DNA from: Acestrorhynchus altus
Taxonomy: Eukaryota; Chordata; Actinopteri; Characiformes; Acestrorhynchidae
Reading direction: 5' to 3'
DNA: 64,000 nt
NCBI GenBank assembly: GCA_034509495.1
Contig: CM067507.1
Span: 19,505,102 to 19,569,101, forward strand
Under the pieces are notes generated by a model that was given only the letters and a program-made list of their open reading frames with translations, was not told the DNA's origin and made no database searches. Shown here in pieces: positions 52,301 to 62,099 of the stretch (positions within the stretch are counted from its first letter, which is position 1; each line of letters opens with the position of its first letter). Both the position numbers and the translations under genes were made by a program.

Positions 52301-55103
52301 AAAGGTTGCATAGTGTGCTCAGTGTGCTCAGGTGGAGCTTCTTGTATTTATCATTTTTGAAGTCACTGAAAAAATGTTTTGTTTGATTCTTACAGCCCAC
52401 TGGAATGTTCTCCCAGTTGTGCTTCTTCTCACCCTTATCTAACCATAGTATATGAGGCAGAGGCCCAGAGAACATGACACACTTGCACTGAACATATGGT
52501 GAGAAAAACTATACATACACACACACAAAAAAAAATGTGCTGACACAAAAGACCCTGGAGGTCCAGGAGAACATCTGTGTAAAACATTCAGATTTTTGCA
52601 CTTTGTGTTCTGTAGATTCATAATATAAATCAATCCCCTCGATTAAAGGCTGCTGCCAGACATGAAAGAGTTCATCAATGAAACCTACATTACAAGAGCA
52701 ACCACTAGAGCCATATTGTTCTGCCTGTGGAACTTGGTACAGAACTCTGCCTCAAGGTGTTTGAATCAGAATGAGTTTGACCAGTGACTCTAAACATAAA
52801 CACATCTTTAGGACCATTTACACTTTTGGTGCAGAGCCTCATCAACCGCACAGGCATTCTTCATCTGATCACTACATTCCTTCCCCGCCCTCGAAGCTGG
52901 GAGAAAAGAAAAAGCCTCTCTGTAGAAACAACAAATATGAAACTAGCATGATAGATGGCTTGGGCAAATCACTGTTTTGAATGCATTTATGGAACAGTGG
53001 TTAGCCCAACACAATGCACAAGCAGAGGCACAACTGTCCACAGTCACACAAAAAAAAAAGCAGTAGCAGCCACCTCAACAGTGATGGCAGGATTTCATGA
53101 TGCTGTTTGGTCAGTGTAAAGGCCAGCATGTGAAGATTGTGATAAGACTATGTAAGCTGTGAAGCCTTCATGCCCAGCTTGTAGCGGAAAGATTATCTTC
53201 TCATCTACAGAGTTGAGCTACATTAATTTGAAGCATAAATCTGCCCGCGACTCTCTCTGCTGTTGCTCAAGCATCCTGGAGGTAATAAACGAGCGGAGGA
53301 TAAATGAACTGCAGTCTGTTTTCCTAAAATGAAAACAGTAATCTTGCTCAGCTTAGCTGGACATTATATCCAAGACATTTTTGGCCCAAAAGTCAGTTCT
53401 GGACAAGAAAGTACACAGAACTTTGATTTTCCAGGAATTCAGTTAGTGTGAATAGCTAGTTGAATTAGTGCAAGTCTGACATAGGGGTCAGTCTGACAAA
53501 ACACAAGAATTGGTCAGGACAGCATATTTAGTGTCATAAATTCCAGAATATTAGGTAAATGTAAGCATCATTAGCAACATCCCTTAGTGAAACCATTTCA
53601 TGATCAGATTTCTGAAAAAAAAAATAATAATAATAATTAATGACCGAACAAATATGATATGATCAAGAGAAATATGTAATCCAAGATCTCTACTGCATTT
53701 ATACCACAATGAAAGTCCCTTTAATCAAAGAAGCAATAAGGTAAGCTAACAATTACACAAAACCATACATCTCACCTTATATACTGTTATCAGTAACAAG
53801 ATAGAAACGTTGATTATTCATTTCCTGGATCACAGTTTGAATCAGATAGTGTGCCGTAATACTCGGATGCAGGAATTGAACTTTTCTAAAGCAGTATTAT
53901 AAACACAATTAAGCACTCAGACCAAATGAAATGTAGATGTTTGGTTGCATTGATTTAAACATTTTTAGACTGCTAACAATCACTTAAATTGGACAGTAGC
54001 TCAGCCTGTTGTGTAATAGCAGTCTGAACCACGTTTACCCATAAAATTGATGAAACAATGTTTAAACTAATGTCTTCTTGGATCTGGGGCAGACTTATTG
54101 GTCAATTGTGTTAAGATTTTAAAATCCTCCTGAGAGATTCTGGCATATAATTTGTCATGTCATAAAAATGCTGTGATGGAGGAGACAATTATCCAACAAT
54201 TTCCTCATGTTCTTTTTTAAACTTTGTGGTGATGTTAAAAGCATAGTGAATCATTTAGTAAATCATCAGTCACAAATGCTGTTTCCATTTTTCAACAAGA
54301 GTTCCACTGCAAGATTATGCTCTGCAATGCCTTCAAGATTAATTAGCTAGAACCCTCTCTAGAGGGAGCTCTTTTATACTCTACAAATGACAGACTGAGA
54401 TTTAGGAAACTTCAGTCTAATCTGCTCTTGCAAGGTATCTGTATTTAAAACAAATATAAAAGGCCTAATTTTTTGTAAAGTACTGTACTCATTCAAAATG
54501 AGACATTTCAATGATCAATATGCAGATATCTATTATTATATTATATTGGCACACTGCCATTTTTCAGTTTTCAGTTATAACTGAAATAATAAACTACTTT
54601 ATTTATTTAAATTACTTATTTAATGCCAATAACTTTAGAAAGTTACACATCCATCTAATCATAAGAATTAATGTCAAAAATTACTTAATTTTATTGGCTT
54701 CCGAAAACACATACCATAAATAGCAAAATAAATCAAAACCAAAACCAAAAGAAGCAAAGCAATTAAAGTAAAGAGGAAATAAAGAAATTTGAGAGCTATA
54801 ATGATCTGTCCTGTCAAAGAAATGAAAATATACAAGTGAAAATGTAAGCTTTACCACTGCACTTAAATGTACCACTGTGTTTTGAATGGCTGTGAACCCC
54901 TAGCTAGCATCCTGGTGATGAAAGACAGAAGAGACAGCAAGAGAATGAGAGAGAGTGTGAGAGAGCGAGAGAGTGAACGCTTAGTAAGACAAATTTGATG
55001 ACTCACTGCGTCTGTGCCTCCTTCCTCTGGAGACTTTGAGGCTGTCGTTGTAACCCATGGAGCTGAGAAAGACCACCGCCAGTGCCACCAGTCCCAGCTG
55101 CAT
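37207..55103 (-). CDS. rspo1: rspo1, R-spondin 1 (complete coding sequence, five coding exons)
   Basis: Joining 55103-55007, 51511-51317, 47776-47633, 45452-45240 and 37361-37207 gives 267 codons and a TAA stop; human RSPO1 has 263. Order: signal peptide (about 1-18), basic RGRRHRR (26-32), furin-like repeat 1 (about 42-97), furin-like repeat 2 (about 98-144), thrombospondin type 1 repeat (148 to about 210) and a Lys/Arg/Asn/Gly-rich tail. R-spondins are secreted Wnt agonists: FU1 binds ZNRF3/RNF43, FU2 binds LGR4-6. The residues known for these contacts are kept: R68 and Q73 in FILLERSDIRQ, F108 and F112 in CFSRTFC. N139 (NST) is a likely glycosylation site and WSPW (153-156) the C-mannosylation motif. 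LFILLER.DIRQ.GVCL, CKIE.C and WSPWGPC favour RSPO1 over RSPO2-4. All introns are phase 1. Confidence 0.95.
38010..38790 (+). pseudogene. decayed DNA transposon, 'CACTCAGTG' family copy B
   Basis: Starts ACACTCAGTGAAACCTTTAT (38015) and ends near TCTTCCTAATAAATTG (38753-38768), degraded forms of the CACTCAGTG...TTTATTAGG inverted ends of a common fish Tc1-like element. Internal blocks include GCAGTTCTGCAAAAGACAAT, CAAAAGCATCTCAGAACACA and CCAAGAACAGGAAAGTGAGG. The transposase frame is broken throughout. Copy A is at 15290-15660. Confidence 0.75.
39949..39979. repeat. (TTTG)n short tandem repeat
   Basis: GTTTTGTTTTGTTTG followed by several GTTT units within rspo1 intron 4. Confidence 0.9.
40320..41165 (+). 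repeat. non-coding interspersed repeat with GGA/GAA tail
   Basis: Contains repeated modules of the type 'TATAGCGCCACC' and 'GAGATATGGACCTTTAAGT' (41010-41055), familiar from a fish non-coding repeat. It ends in an imperfect GGA/GAA tract (41071-41157) and ATAATAATGC. The poly-Arg and poly-Ser frames here are artefacts of the tract. Confidence 0.6.
45240..45452 (-). CDS. rspo1: rspo1 coding exon 4 (thrombospondin type 1 repeat)
   Basis: 213 nt. The acceptor TTGTTCTAG/TGC yields a valine junction codon and QCELGEWSPWGPC. The TSP1 repeat binds heparan sulfate in this family. Between SRRR (about residue 177) and CAPETETRKC lies a Pro/Thr/Ser-rich stretch of about 19 residues, some 8 longer than I recall for human RSPO1. 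The exon ends CGK plus one base at an AAAG/GTAAGC donor. Confidence 0.95.
46590..46950 (+). mobile_element. decayed Tc1-like element fragment, family 4
   Basis: ACAGCCAGGTCCACAAGTAC, TTTTGGCTTTGTAC and TTTCATGGCCAGGTGTGGCC are ordered blocks from the left end of a common fish Tc1-like family. A possible related piece continues to about 47140. No open frame. Confidence 0.65.
47220..47355 (-). mobile_element. Tc1-type terminal fragment, same end as 6287
   Basis: AGATGGTCATAATATTATGG followed by TTGATCAGTGTAG (47320-47352) is the inverted, diverged form of the CCAGGCAAAACATTATGACC end at 6297. Only the terminal ~130 bp are recognisable. Confidence 0.55.
47633..47776 (-). CDS. rspo1: rspo1 coding exon 3 (furin-like repeat 2)
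   Basis: 144 nt. The acceptor is CTTTCAG/AATGC; the junction codon is CAA (Gln98), then CKIENCADCFSRTFC. It carries the LGR-binding pair of Phe residues and the NST glycosylation site just before MECV. The donor is GTAG/GTGAGA. A 1-1 symmetric exon. Confidence 0.95.
49810..50130 (+). mobile_element. decayed Tc1-like element fragment
   Basis: Starts ACAGTCATGTCCATAATTGT, a common fish Tc1-like terminus. It continues with TTGATCAATAAACAGTTTCA and a TGTGGTCCGAAGAAATGATG block. No transposase frame survives. Confidence 0.6.
50820..51240 (-). pseudogene. decayed Tc1-like transposon, family 1 copy B
   Basis: Shares ordered blocks with 14530-14880: AACAATG(C/T)..C..AACT..., CTCTTGCAGTCAAACAGGAG, CTAGCAATCCTATAAGC, TTTTCTTGATCTTCTAGG and TTTCTGCTTTGTGGGC. 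It is antisense on the + strand, so it has the same orientation as rspo1. Highly diverged and truncated. Confidence 0.75.
51317..51511 (-). CDS. rspo1: rspo1 coding exon 2 (furin-like repeat 1)
   Basis: 195 nt. The CCCAG/TAGC acceptor joins exon 1 to make RRI followed by ASTEVPPSC, matching the RRIS of mammalian RSPO1. It encodes the Cys-rich FU1 with the ZNRF3/RNF43-binding Arg and Gln, and ends RCT before a CACAC/GTGAGT donor. An upstream stretch of T/A-rich low complexity (51285-51305 on the + strand) follows the donor inside the intron. Confidence 0.95.
51512..55006 (-). other. rspo1 intron 1 (3.5 kb)
   Basis: No transposon recognised beyond short A-rich runs. The segment at about 53050-53420 is unique-looking, locally GC-richer and CpG-bearing, and is a candidate conserved element. 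A purine-rich GAGA tract (about 54925-54980) lies just downstream of the exon 1 donor. Confidence 0.8.
55007..55103 (-). CDS. rspo1: rspo1 coding exon 1 (signal peptide)
   Basis: ATG at 55103 starts MQLGLVALAVVFLSSMGYND, a hydrophobic signal peptide, followed by a basic segment ending RGRRHRR. This start was chosen because it aligns with the MRLGL/MQFRL starts of R-spondins and has A at -3. The upstream frame is open to 55320-55322 but contains no other ATG. The donor is CGCA/GTGAGT, leaving one base of the next codon. Confidence 0.93.
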
Positions 55104-55356
55104 AGTCTCTGCTCCCCAGCTGCGCTGGGTCTCCCCCTGCAGGCAGATGGATGTGGTGGGGGGGCTGGGGGGGGGCTCCCTTCCACGCTGTGGCAGGTGG
55201 AGCGGTCTACTGCCAGCTGTGGCCACCACTGCCCTTGGCAGTGGCTGCTGCAGCTGCAAGTTCAAGCATGCCCAGGGCACGAGCAGTAACAACGAGGATG
55301 AAGAGGATGATGAAGTGGTTCAGGTACGGGGAGATGTGCTGAGATGAAAGTGCGAT
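55104..55356 (-). promoter_or_regulatory. rspo1: rspo1 5' UTR (predicted) with a 20-codon upstream ORF
   Basis: On the minus strand a long C/T-rich tract (55359-55379) ends in TCTCAG at 55357-55360, an excellent 3' splice site. The coding exon probably starts at 55356 and is joined to an upstream noncoding exon. A second possible acceptor (CTGCCTGCAG) lies about 40 nt before the ATG. An ATG at 55269 opens a 20-codon uORF ending at 55207, out of frame with the main start. Confidence 0.5.
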
Positions 55357-55359
55357 CTG

Positions 55360-58300
55360 AGAGAAAGAGAGAGAGAGAGCGTGCAGCCCTTTTCAACCCA
55401 TGAAGCCGGGCAGTGCTGGAAGCAGCGCATAACCCGTAACAGCAGCAGCCAGGAGAGGCTGGTGTGAGTGAGCGCCCCAGCCCAGGAGCATGTGTCTTAT
55501 TAGGGATGCTGGAAGGAGGAGGGGGAGCACAAAAAAAGATAAAAAAAAAAAAAAGAAGATGGAGAGAGGTTCTGGAATCCTACGCGTGACAACGCATCTG
55601 TCAGTGCCAAGACCTGCTGGGGAGAGAGAGAGGGAGATGGGAAGAGAGTTGGAGGTGGACGAGAGTGGGTGGAGAGGGGTAGAAAAACACAATGAGACAT
55701 GAGATTTAAAACTGTTCTGTTAAATCACCCTATCAATAGAAAATCCAAATATCCTGTCTGGAGGGAGAGCGACAATTTTAAACTCTCTACTGAATTATTC
55801 TACTGAATTAACCAGACCCGTGAAGTGAAGCATAAGGAGATACAAACTGCAATGCTGCAAAGAGTTTCATTCCATGCTTACAATTCAGTGACCTCTCATC
55901 ATAATTGTTTTATCTTTCATTGTAATCTCAACATATGCACTTGAAACAATAGTATTTGCTGAACTGATCTGTGCAGCATGTGTGAAAACAGTAAACTGGC
56001 ACAAAAACGTCTGACAAAATACACTTGATTCTAATATTTTGTACATGAAAAACAGAAATCCCTGCCTTATTAAATAATTTGCCAGATACAGTATATGCAT
56101 GTGATTTAAAGGGCACAGTATACTTTAAAGAAGCCCCTGCTGTTTCTTTGGCATCAAAGCTGAGGCCAATTCCACCAAATCATTAGCAGTCATGGCACAA
56201 TGAAGCAAATGCCACAAATAGTTTTTGGTCAATGCACTTCGAGTTGCCTTCTCGAGAGTGGTGATGAATGAAAAAACATGTTTACTCCATTTTTCGGGAA
56301 ACAATGAGGACAGAAGCATGTCTTTTTCACTCTACAGACAGAAAAATCACAGCACGAGAGTCAGACACTAAATTACCCCAACTGTCACGTCTCTTTATGA
56401 AAGAAAAATAGATTAGAGAAGCTGATCCTAAAATGCTGATTCGCACATTCCAGTAGAAATGGATGGCTGGCCTGAAACTACGCAAGAGAGACTTCATGCC
56501 TGGAAGTATCTATGAAAGCAGAGCCATATTAGGGCACAGTTCCTCTGGATGTTCCGACGTTTTTGCAAGTGAAGAAAGCATGTGCTGATTCTTTGCATAC
56601 CAAAATACACTAAATACTGCAAGTATTACAAACAATTAAACTTCATTCAGAATGATTCAATCAGCAGCAGTTACACTGATAGGATCACATTTTTCTAGCT
56701 AATGGTTTTTATCATTTGTGAAGGACACTGCAATGAACTAAGGAGCATTATTTAACCCATTGTTCATTGATAATGGAACATGAGCTAAAGTACACAGAGA
56801 AAGGCCAGGCATACTAGGATAGCATGACGTTCCCTTTGCATAGTTTGCAGACCAACAGAAAAGAAATCTGGAATGATCTTGAGATCGACCAGACAGCCTG
56901 CTTCAAGCAGCAGATGAAACTCGATGTCAAAGTTCATTTGGGGGGAAGACAAGGCCCCCTTGTGCAAATAAGTCAAGCCATTGTGAAACATTATTAATGG
57001 AAGTAGGACAGTGCTTAATTACACTGTGTGATAGATCATCTGTAAAAGGTACACATCTCAGAAGAGAGGCCCTCTCTCCAGTAAAACCACACTGGCAATG
57101 TTGTATAGAGTGTTAAATAGAGTTTGCTATGCTCTGGCCTAAAAGAACAGTTTAGATTCACATTCACATTTACATTCACAAGTGGGGAATAAAGTGGGAG
57201 AAATCTGCAGCTCAGAAGAATTAGATAATATGCTACAATGAAGTACTGTATCTCACTTAATCTAACACCCTGCCATGACTGCAGGTGTTTTGATTAATTA
57301 CTTCGTCTGAGTCACATCGAGCATCAAAGCGGTAGTAATAAGAAATATCAACTTACATCCTAAACCATATCCAGTGGAATCAAAATCCAGAAAACTCTTG
57401 CCTAAAGCTAATTTTGCAGCCAGGAAAATGACTGAGAACACATACTGAGAACCAACAAACACACAGACACAAAGATGCACAAACACAAACACCCCCTCAC
57501 ACACACACGTATGGACATTAAATATAGCTGGAATTCCTCCGTCTTACATATTAACCACTAGATGAATGAGCGAAAGCTGTGAGGAACAGGTCATTACCCT
57601 CACATCCTCTTCAAGGCACTACCTTTTTTTCTGCTTTTCCCTAAAGACGTTTATTTGTGTTTGACAATGAATAATAGACAAATGTCTTCAACACCTTTCT
57701 CATATTTATCAGCACGAGCCAAAGACTTGCAGCGCCTGCTGTCCAAGGCCAAAGTCGAAGACATTAATTGGAAGTGATGTGTCATGTCTGACACAGGCAT
57801 ATGTCATTTCACTGGAACCACAAAAGTCATTGTGTAAGACTTAGTGAATTTTCAGTCTCAGAAGACAAGAAACTAATCTGGCAAAACAAAAAATGTTATA
57901 AACATCTTCTTTACTTTCTCTCTTTATTTCCAATCAAATCTACTAGATGTCATGCTATAAAGACCTTGTGCTGTCCTAATATGGTAGCCCCAGGAAGGGC
58001 TTGGAAGGCATCTTCTGTACATGAAGGATCGTCTCATCGAGGGGCACTTAGACACTTCAACTTCACTCTGAGCTCTGTCTTTGCCTCCTCATCCATTATG
58101 TTCTTCTCCACTGCCTCCTTTCAGCCAGACAACAAATTGAAACTAGCAACTGAAACCCTTCATCAAACACTCAGGAGATTAAATTGCCCGCTTTGTAAGT
58201 TCTTTTGATTTATTAATTATTTAAGCAGCAATGAAAGAGAGCTGCCACCAGGGGAGAGTGCTGAAGAGGGCATGCTGGCATGATATAGAGCCCTAAAAAA

Positions 58301-60850
58301 GTCAAAGGATGTGCAGTATACCTGCCACGACCAGGAGATCTAGCTACATCCCCTTTTTCCTGGAGTACATAAAACTTTTCATTTTTTTCCATTCTGGATC
58401 AAAATGTCCTACCGCCCTGCATAATCCAGCAGGCACTAGATTTAGCAGCAAGTTAAAGCAGAACCATGAAAAGACCAGAGCAATAAACAGGCCATAAACA
58501 CAGTGAGTAATAAAGCACTGAGCAAAGCAAAGGAGATGTCTGGTCTGTGCTATGCCCAACAGTAAGACAACTTAAAAGCCATACATTAAAGCAAGCAAAG
58601 AAAAACATGGGCAATTGATAAACCTTTCTGTCTCTTCCAGGCAGCTCTTTAAAAATGTACTGGCAGTGGTTTCAGAACAGTGATGTTTCATTTTCCTCTT
58701 TAACAAGGTGAAATAAATAGATTTTCAATATATAAATTCACCAGGGAATGTTTTCTTTTTTACTGACATAGAAGCAAAATGAGTTTAATCTCTCCAAATC
58801 CATAAAAATCTCCTTACTCTGAAAGCCTGCAGCTGTAAAGTACACAAACAGTTCAAAAACAGACAGTAAAAGTAAGCTTTCATATCTTTTACAGCTAGTA
58901 TTGTAAGGATATAAGGCCACATAAAATGTACATGCAACATCTGCACAGACACACACCTGGCACGACCACGGACCACAGCAGGATCCACAGTCATTTAGGC
59001 ACTCAGGTCCTGCACTATATGTTAAAAGCTCTCTGAATGCAAAACAGATGTGGGTCTACCCTGTACTTCCTTCTTCTGCCCCTAAAATCATACTCTCTAA
59101 TCATTCAAAGCAACACAGTGAGCCTAACACCACACTACACTCATCTGGTCAGGTTTCATGACAGATAAGGATTACACTACACACACTGTACTTATGGTGC
59201 TGAAGTATTTAACTTTCTAATTTAACTTCTAAAGTAATCTGCTCCATCAAGACTTTTGTACACATCCTAAAGTTCAGCTAACAAAACTATGTTGTAACAT
59301 GCATGAACTATTCTACAAACATATACTCCTTAAATATCCACCTAATGTTTCACACTGAGTTTTGCTCCAATAATAGGAGATTTGTATTCCACTACCACTG
59401 TTTTCATATTCCCCCAAATATTTTTTTTACTTACTTACCTACTTTCATTCATTCATTCATTCATTCATTTATTTTAGAAGACTCCCCTCTGGTCAAAATA
59501 TCAAAGCATCACTAGAGCACAACACAACAGTAACTGTGTTGTAACCTTTTCATTTTGAGAAATTTACAAACTTGCTATGCTTTAGAGACCTTCTAAATTA
59601 AGTGTGATAAAGTGTGAAAAAGGGCAATAAAACACCTTAAAGGTGGATGTGACTATAACTGTAATTTGTGTATTCATATGTGATTTATGTATCTATGTGA
59701 ACTTTGGCAAATGACTGCACACATGAATAAGTCAGGCTATAAAGGTTTCTGCTTCATTCATTCTAGTGTTCTGGCTTTTCTCAGTGGAACTGAAGGACAG
59801 TAAGACCCCCATCCCAGGTACAGGTATTACACCAGCTATGTCAGCATGAACATGGTCATCAAACAAACTCAAGAGCAACCAGTTCCTTTCAACTAATTTA
59901 AGAAAATAATATTTGATTCTCTCAAATATTCAATTTGAATATAATTCTGAGAGAATGAAAGGTAGCTCATAAGTGTAATAGCACTTCCAAAAATGGTGAT
60001 GCTGTCCTGCAGATGTAAAAGAGCTAAATCTTTATAAACTACAAAAGAAATATGTATTTGTAAGGAAATAACGAGCCTGATATCAGCCACATTCACAGAT
60101 CACGGAGCACCTCAGAGGATGGAGCCGTGACTGCTGAGTTCAGGGGAGGAAGATCGAACAAGTTGAATCAGATCAGCAATGCCAAGTGCGTAGTGACACT
60201 TCCCCAGTGTCCTTTCCCTTAAATGTGCATGGAGTTTGAAAACCCATAACTGGCTAAAGAGAATAAAGAGCATGTCCTAAAACAAACAGGATGTTTAATA
60301 GACTAGGATGGAGGCATTTAAGGGGTCTCATATTTCAACCTGACACTGACCTCCAAAATGAACAAAATACACATGGCACTGTCTGCATAACATTAGCCAG
60401 TTCAAATGAATGAATGTGAATGCTTTATTCATGTGTAAATGGAAATTTTTATCTGTTTATAACATAAATTACATATCCAAGAAAATATAACAACAACAAT
60501 AATAATACTAATAATAATGTAAAAGTATTACTGTTGTTTTTATTAATTAGAACATTAACAAAATAAGTTATTATTATTATTATTACTATTATTTTTATTA
60601 AAATAGGTCTTAAATATATTAACATTTCAATAAAACCAATAAACAATTAAAAAAAATATAAAATAAAAACAGAAAAAATAAAAGTCCTGATAATAATAAA
60701 AAACTAAATAAAATTGCTGATAAAAAAAATAAAAACAAATAAATAAACAAAAGTCCTAACAATACTAAATGTGTTGTCCCAAACGTTATTAGAGTATCTT
60801 TCAAAGAAAGAATGAATGAATAATTATATGAATATCCATGGAAAGTGACT
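55360..60850. other. rspo1 upstream region or 5' intron
   Basis: No coding exon recognised. GC-richer sequence with GA-rich tracts lies just upstream of the predicted acceptor (55360-55660). Two identical GCATCAAAGC sites occur at 56151-56160 and 57321-57330. A (CATT)n run is at about 59446-59470 and strongly AT-rich low-complexity DNA at 60470-60760. A 135-codon + frame at 57801-58208 has no recognisable domain. Confidence 0.5.
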
Positions 60851-60860
60851 TTTAACCTAC

Positions 60861-61245
60861 CTCCTCTGTGCTGTCCCCCTCATGTGTGTCCCAGTGCGGT
60901 GCTGAAGGTCTGTGCAGTCTGTGTGTATGTCCTGCACAGCAGTCTGTCTCTTTGGGCTCTAATTTAGCATTTCTCTAGTTCTCTCTCTATGGACACCCTC
61001 GTCGCATCACTGCCCTCTGTCCCCAGAACCGGGCTGTCAGTTACAAATCCTCGCGCAACACTGATCAAAATCGTGCCAAAGATCTAGCAGCCAAGGCTGA
61101 AGAATGACAGGCTTTAAAAAGCACCCTTTCTGACAGTGCCCTCGATCCATCCAGCTGCGTTTCCAGCGCAGCCCTCCCAGGCCTCGCTCACTGCGCCTCT
61201 CTGCAGTCACTCCACAGCACGCTCCACATAAATCCACTTTTAAAG
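60861..61245 (-). promoter_or_regulatory. rspo1: candidate rspo1 promoter and noncoding first exon
   Basis: This is the most CpG-bearing stretch upstream of rspo1. On the minus strand a TATA-like CTTTAAAAG lies at 61245-61237, and a reasonable donor, GGAG/GTAGGT, ends a possible exon at 60861. An exon of about 350 nt joined to the predicted acceptor at 55357 would give a conventional two-exon 5' end. This is inference from motifs only. Confidence 0.3.
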
Positions 61246-61544
61246 CCCGGACAGCATCCAGCTCGCGCACAGAGCCTCAGCCTCAGGAAGTTTGCATCCA
61301 ACTCCATCCAGTGCAGATTCAGTGGGCGCAGGACAGGCCTGGCCCCACCCCTTAACACCATCACACACACACACACAACTTGCACATTCGCACAACACAG
61401 GCATAGACATACACACAGGGAAGAGGGAAAACCTGTGCTGGATTGTGGCCTGGACTGCTGTTCTGAGAGCAGATTGGGAATAGAAAGCTGTAATGCTTCA
61501 CATGCACTAACATATACCATCTAAATACCTCCTGAGACCTTTTC

Positions 61545-61576
61545 TTTTTTTTTTTTTGGGGGGGGGGGGGGGGGGG
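61545..61576. repeat. T13G19 homopolymer junction
   Basis: Thirteen T are followed directly by nineteen G, and A-rich sequence starts shortly after. The G run can form a G-quadruplex and is prone to sequencing and assembly error. Confidence 0.9.
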
Positions 61577-61670
61577 AGTAAAAAAAAAAAACAGTCAAGT
61601 CAATAAGTTGGGTGGTTTGGCTTGGAGCTAATACAACAGTCTTGTTATAACTTATATAATAACTTATGGC

Positions 61671-62080
61671 CATCACTACTCAAAACAGTTCTGAAGGCAG
61701 CTCTGCCTTTGAGGCCTAACAAACACAGTCGGTTCAGAGAATAACCAGTTAAAACCACCAGTAGACAGAACTTTAGAAATGCGTGTCTGCTCCTCTGAGC
61801 TTTTTATGTGAAGGGTGTGTGACTTTGAGATTGTGTTTGTTTTTAAGAATTTTTTTATATGGAGTTTCTCAGAAAGACAAACTAGCTAGTTTACTGGGCG
61901 ATTTTGCAGCCAACATCATGTGAAATAATTTCTTAAAAATATCAAAATCTTTTTATAAAATGCATCAACATATAAAGCCTGGAAAAGCAGTAAGACCTGC
62001 CTACTGTTACTTGAATTGGTTCTTCTCTGAACCTTTGTCCTGCCTCAGAGGTAGAGCTGCCTCCAGAAACACTAGTGATG
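61671..62080. mobile_element. unnamed inverted-repeat element (MITE-like), copy B
   Basis: The left arm CATCACTACTCAAAACAGTT followed by CTGAAGGCAGCTCT matches inversely AGAGCTGCCTCCAGAAACAC followed by TAGTGATG at the right end. The interior (GAATAACCAGTTAAAACCAC, GAACTTTAGAAATGCGTG, GTGACTTTGAGATTGTGTTT) aligns in order with copy A at 17231-17622. No coding capacity. Confidence 0.7.
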
Positions 62081-62099
62081 TTGCACACAATCTCATTAA

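Noticed and set aside
55104..55292. 63-codon N-terminal extension of the rspo1 frame
   Set aside because: The extended frame begins with TTG, not ATG, and contains no upstream ATG; the MQLGL start aligns with other R-spondins.
57801..58208. 135-codon + frame upstream of rspo1
   Set aside because: No recognisable domain, no splice or promoter context, composition like random AT-rich DNA.
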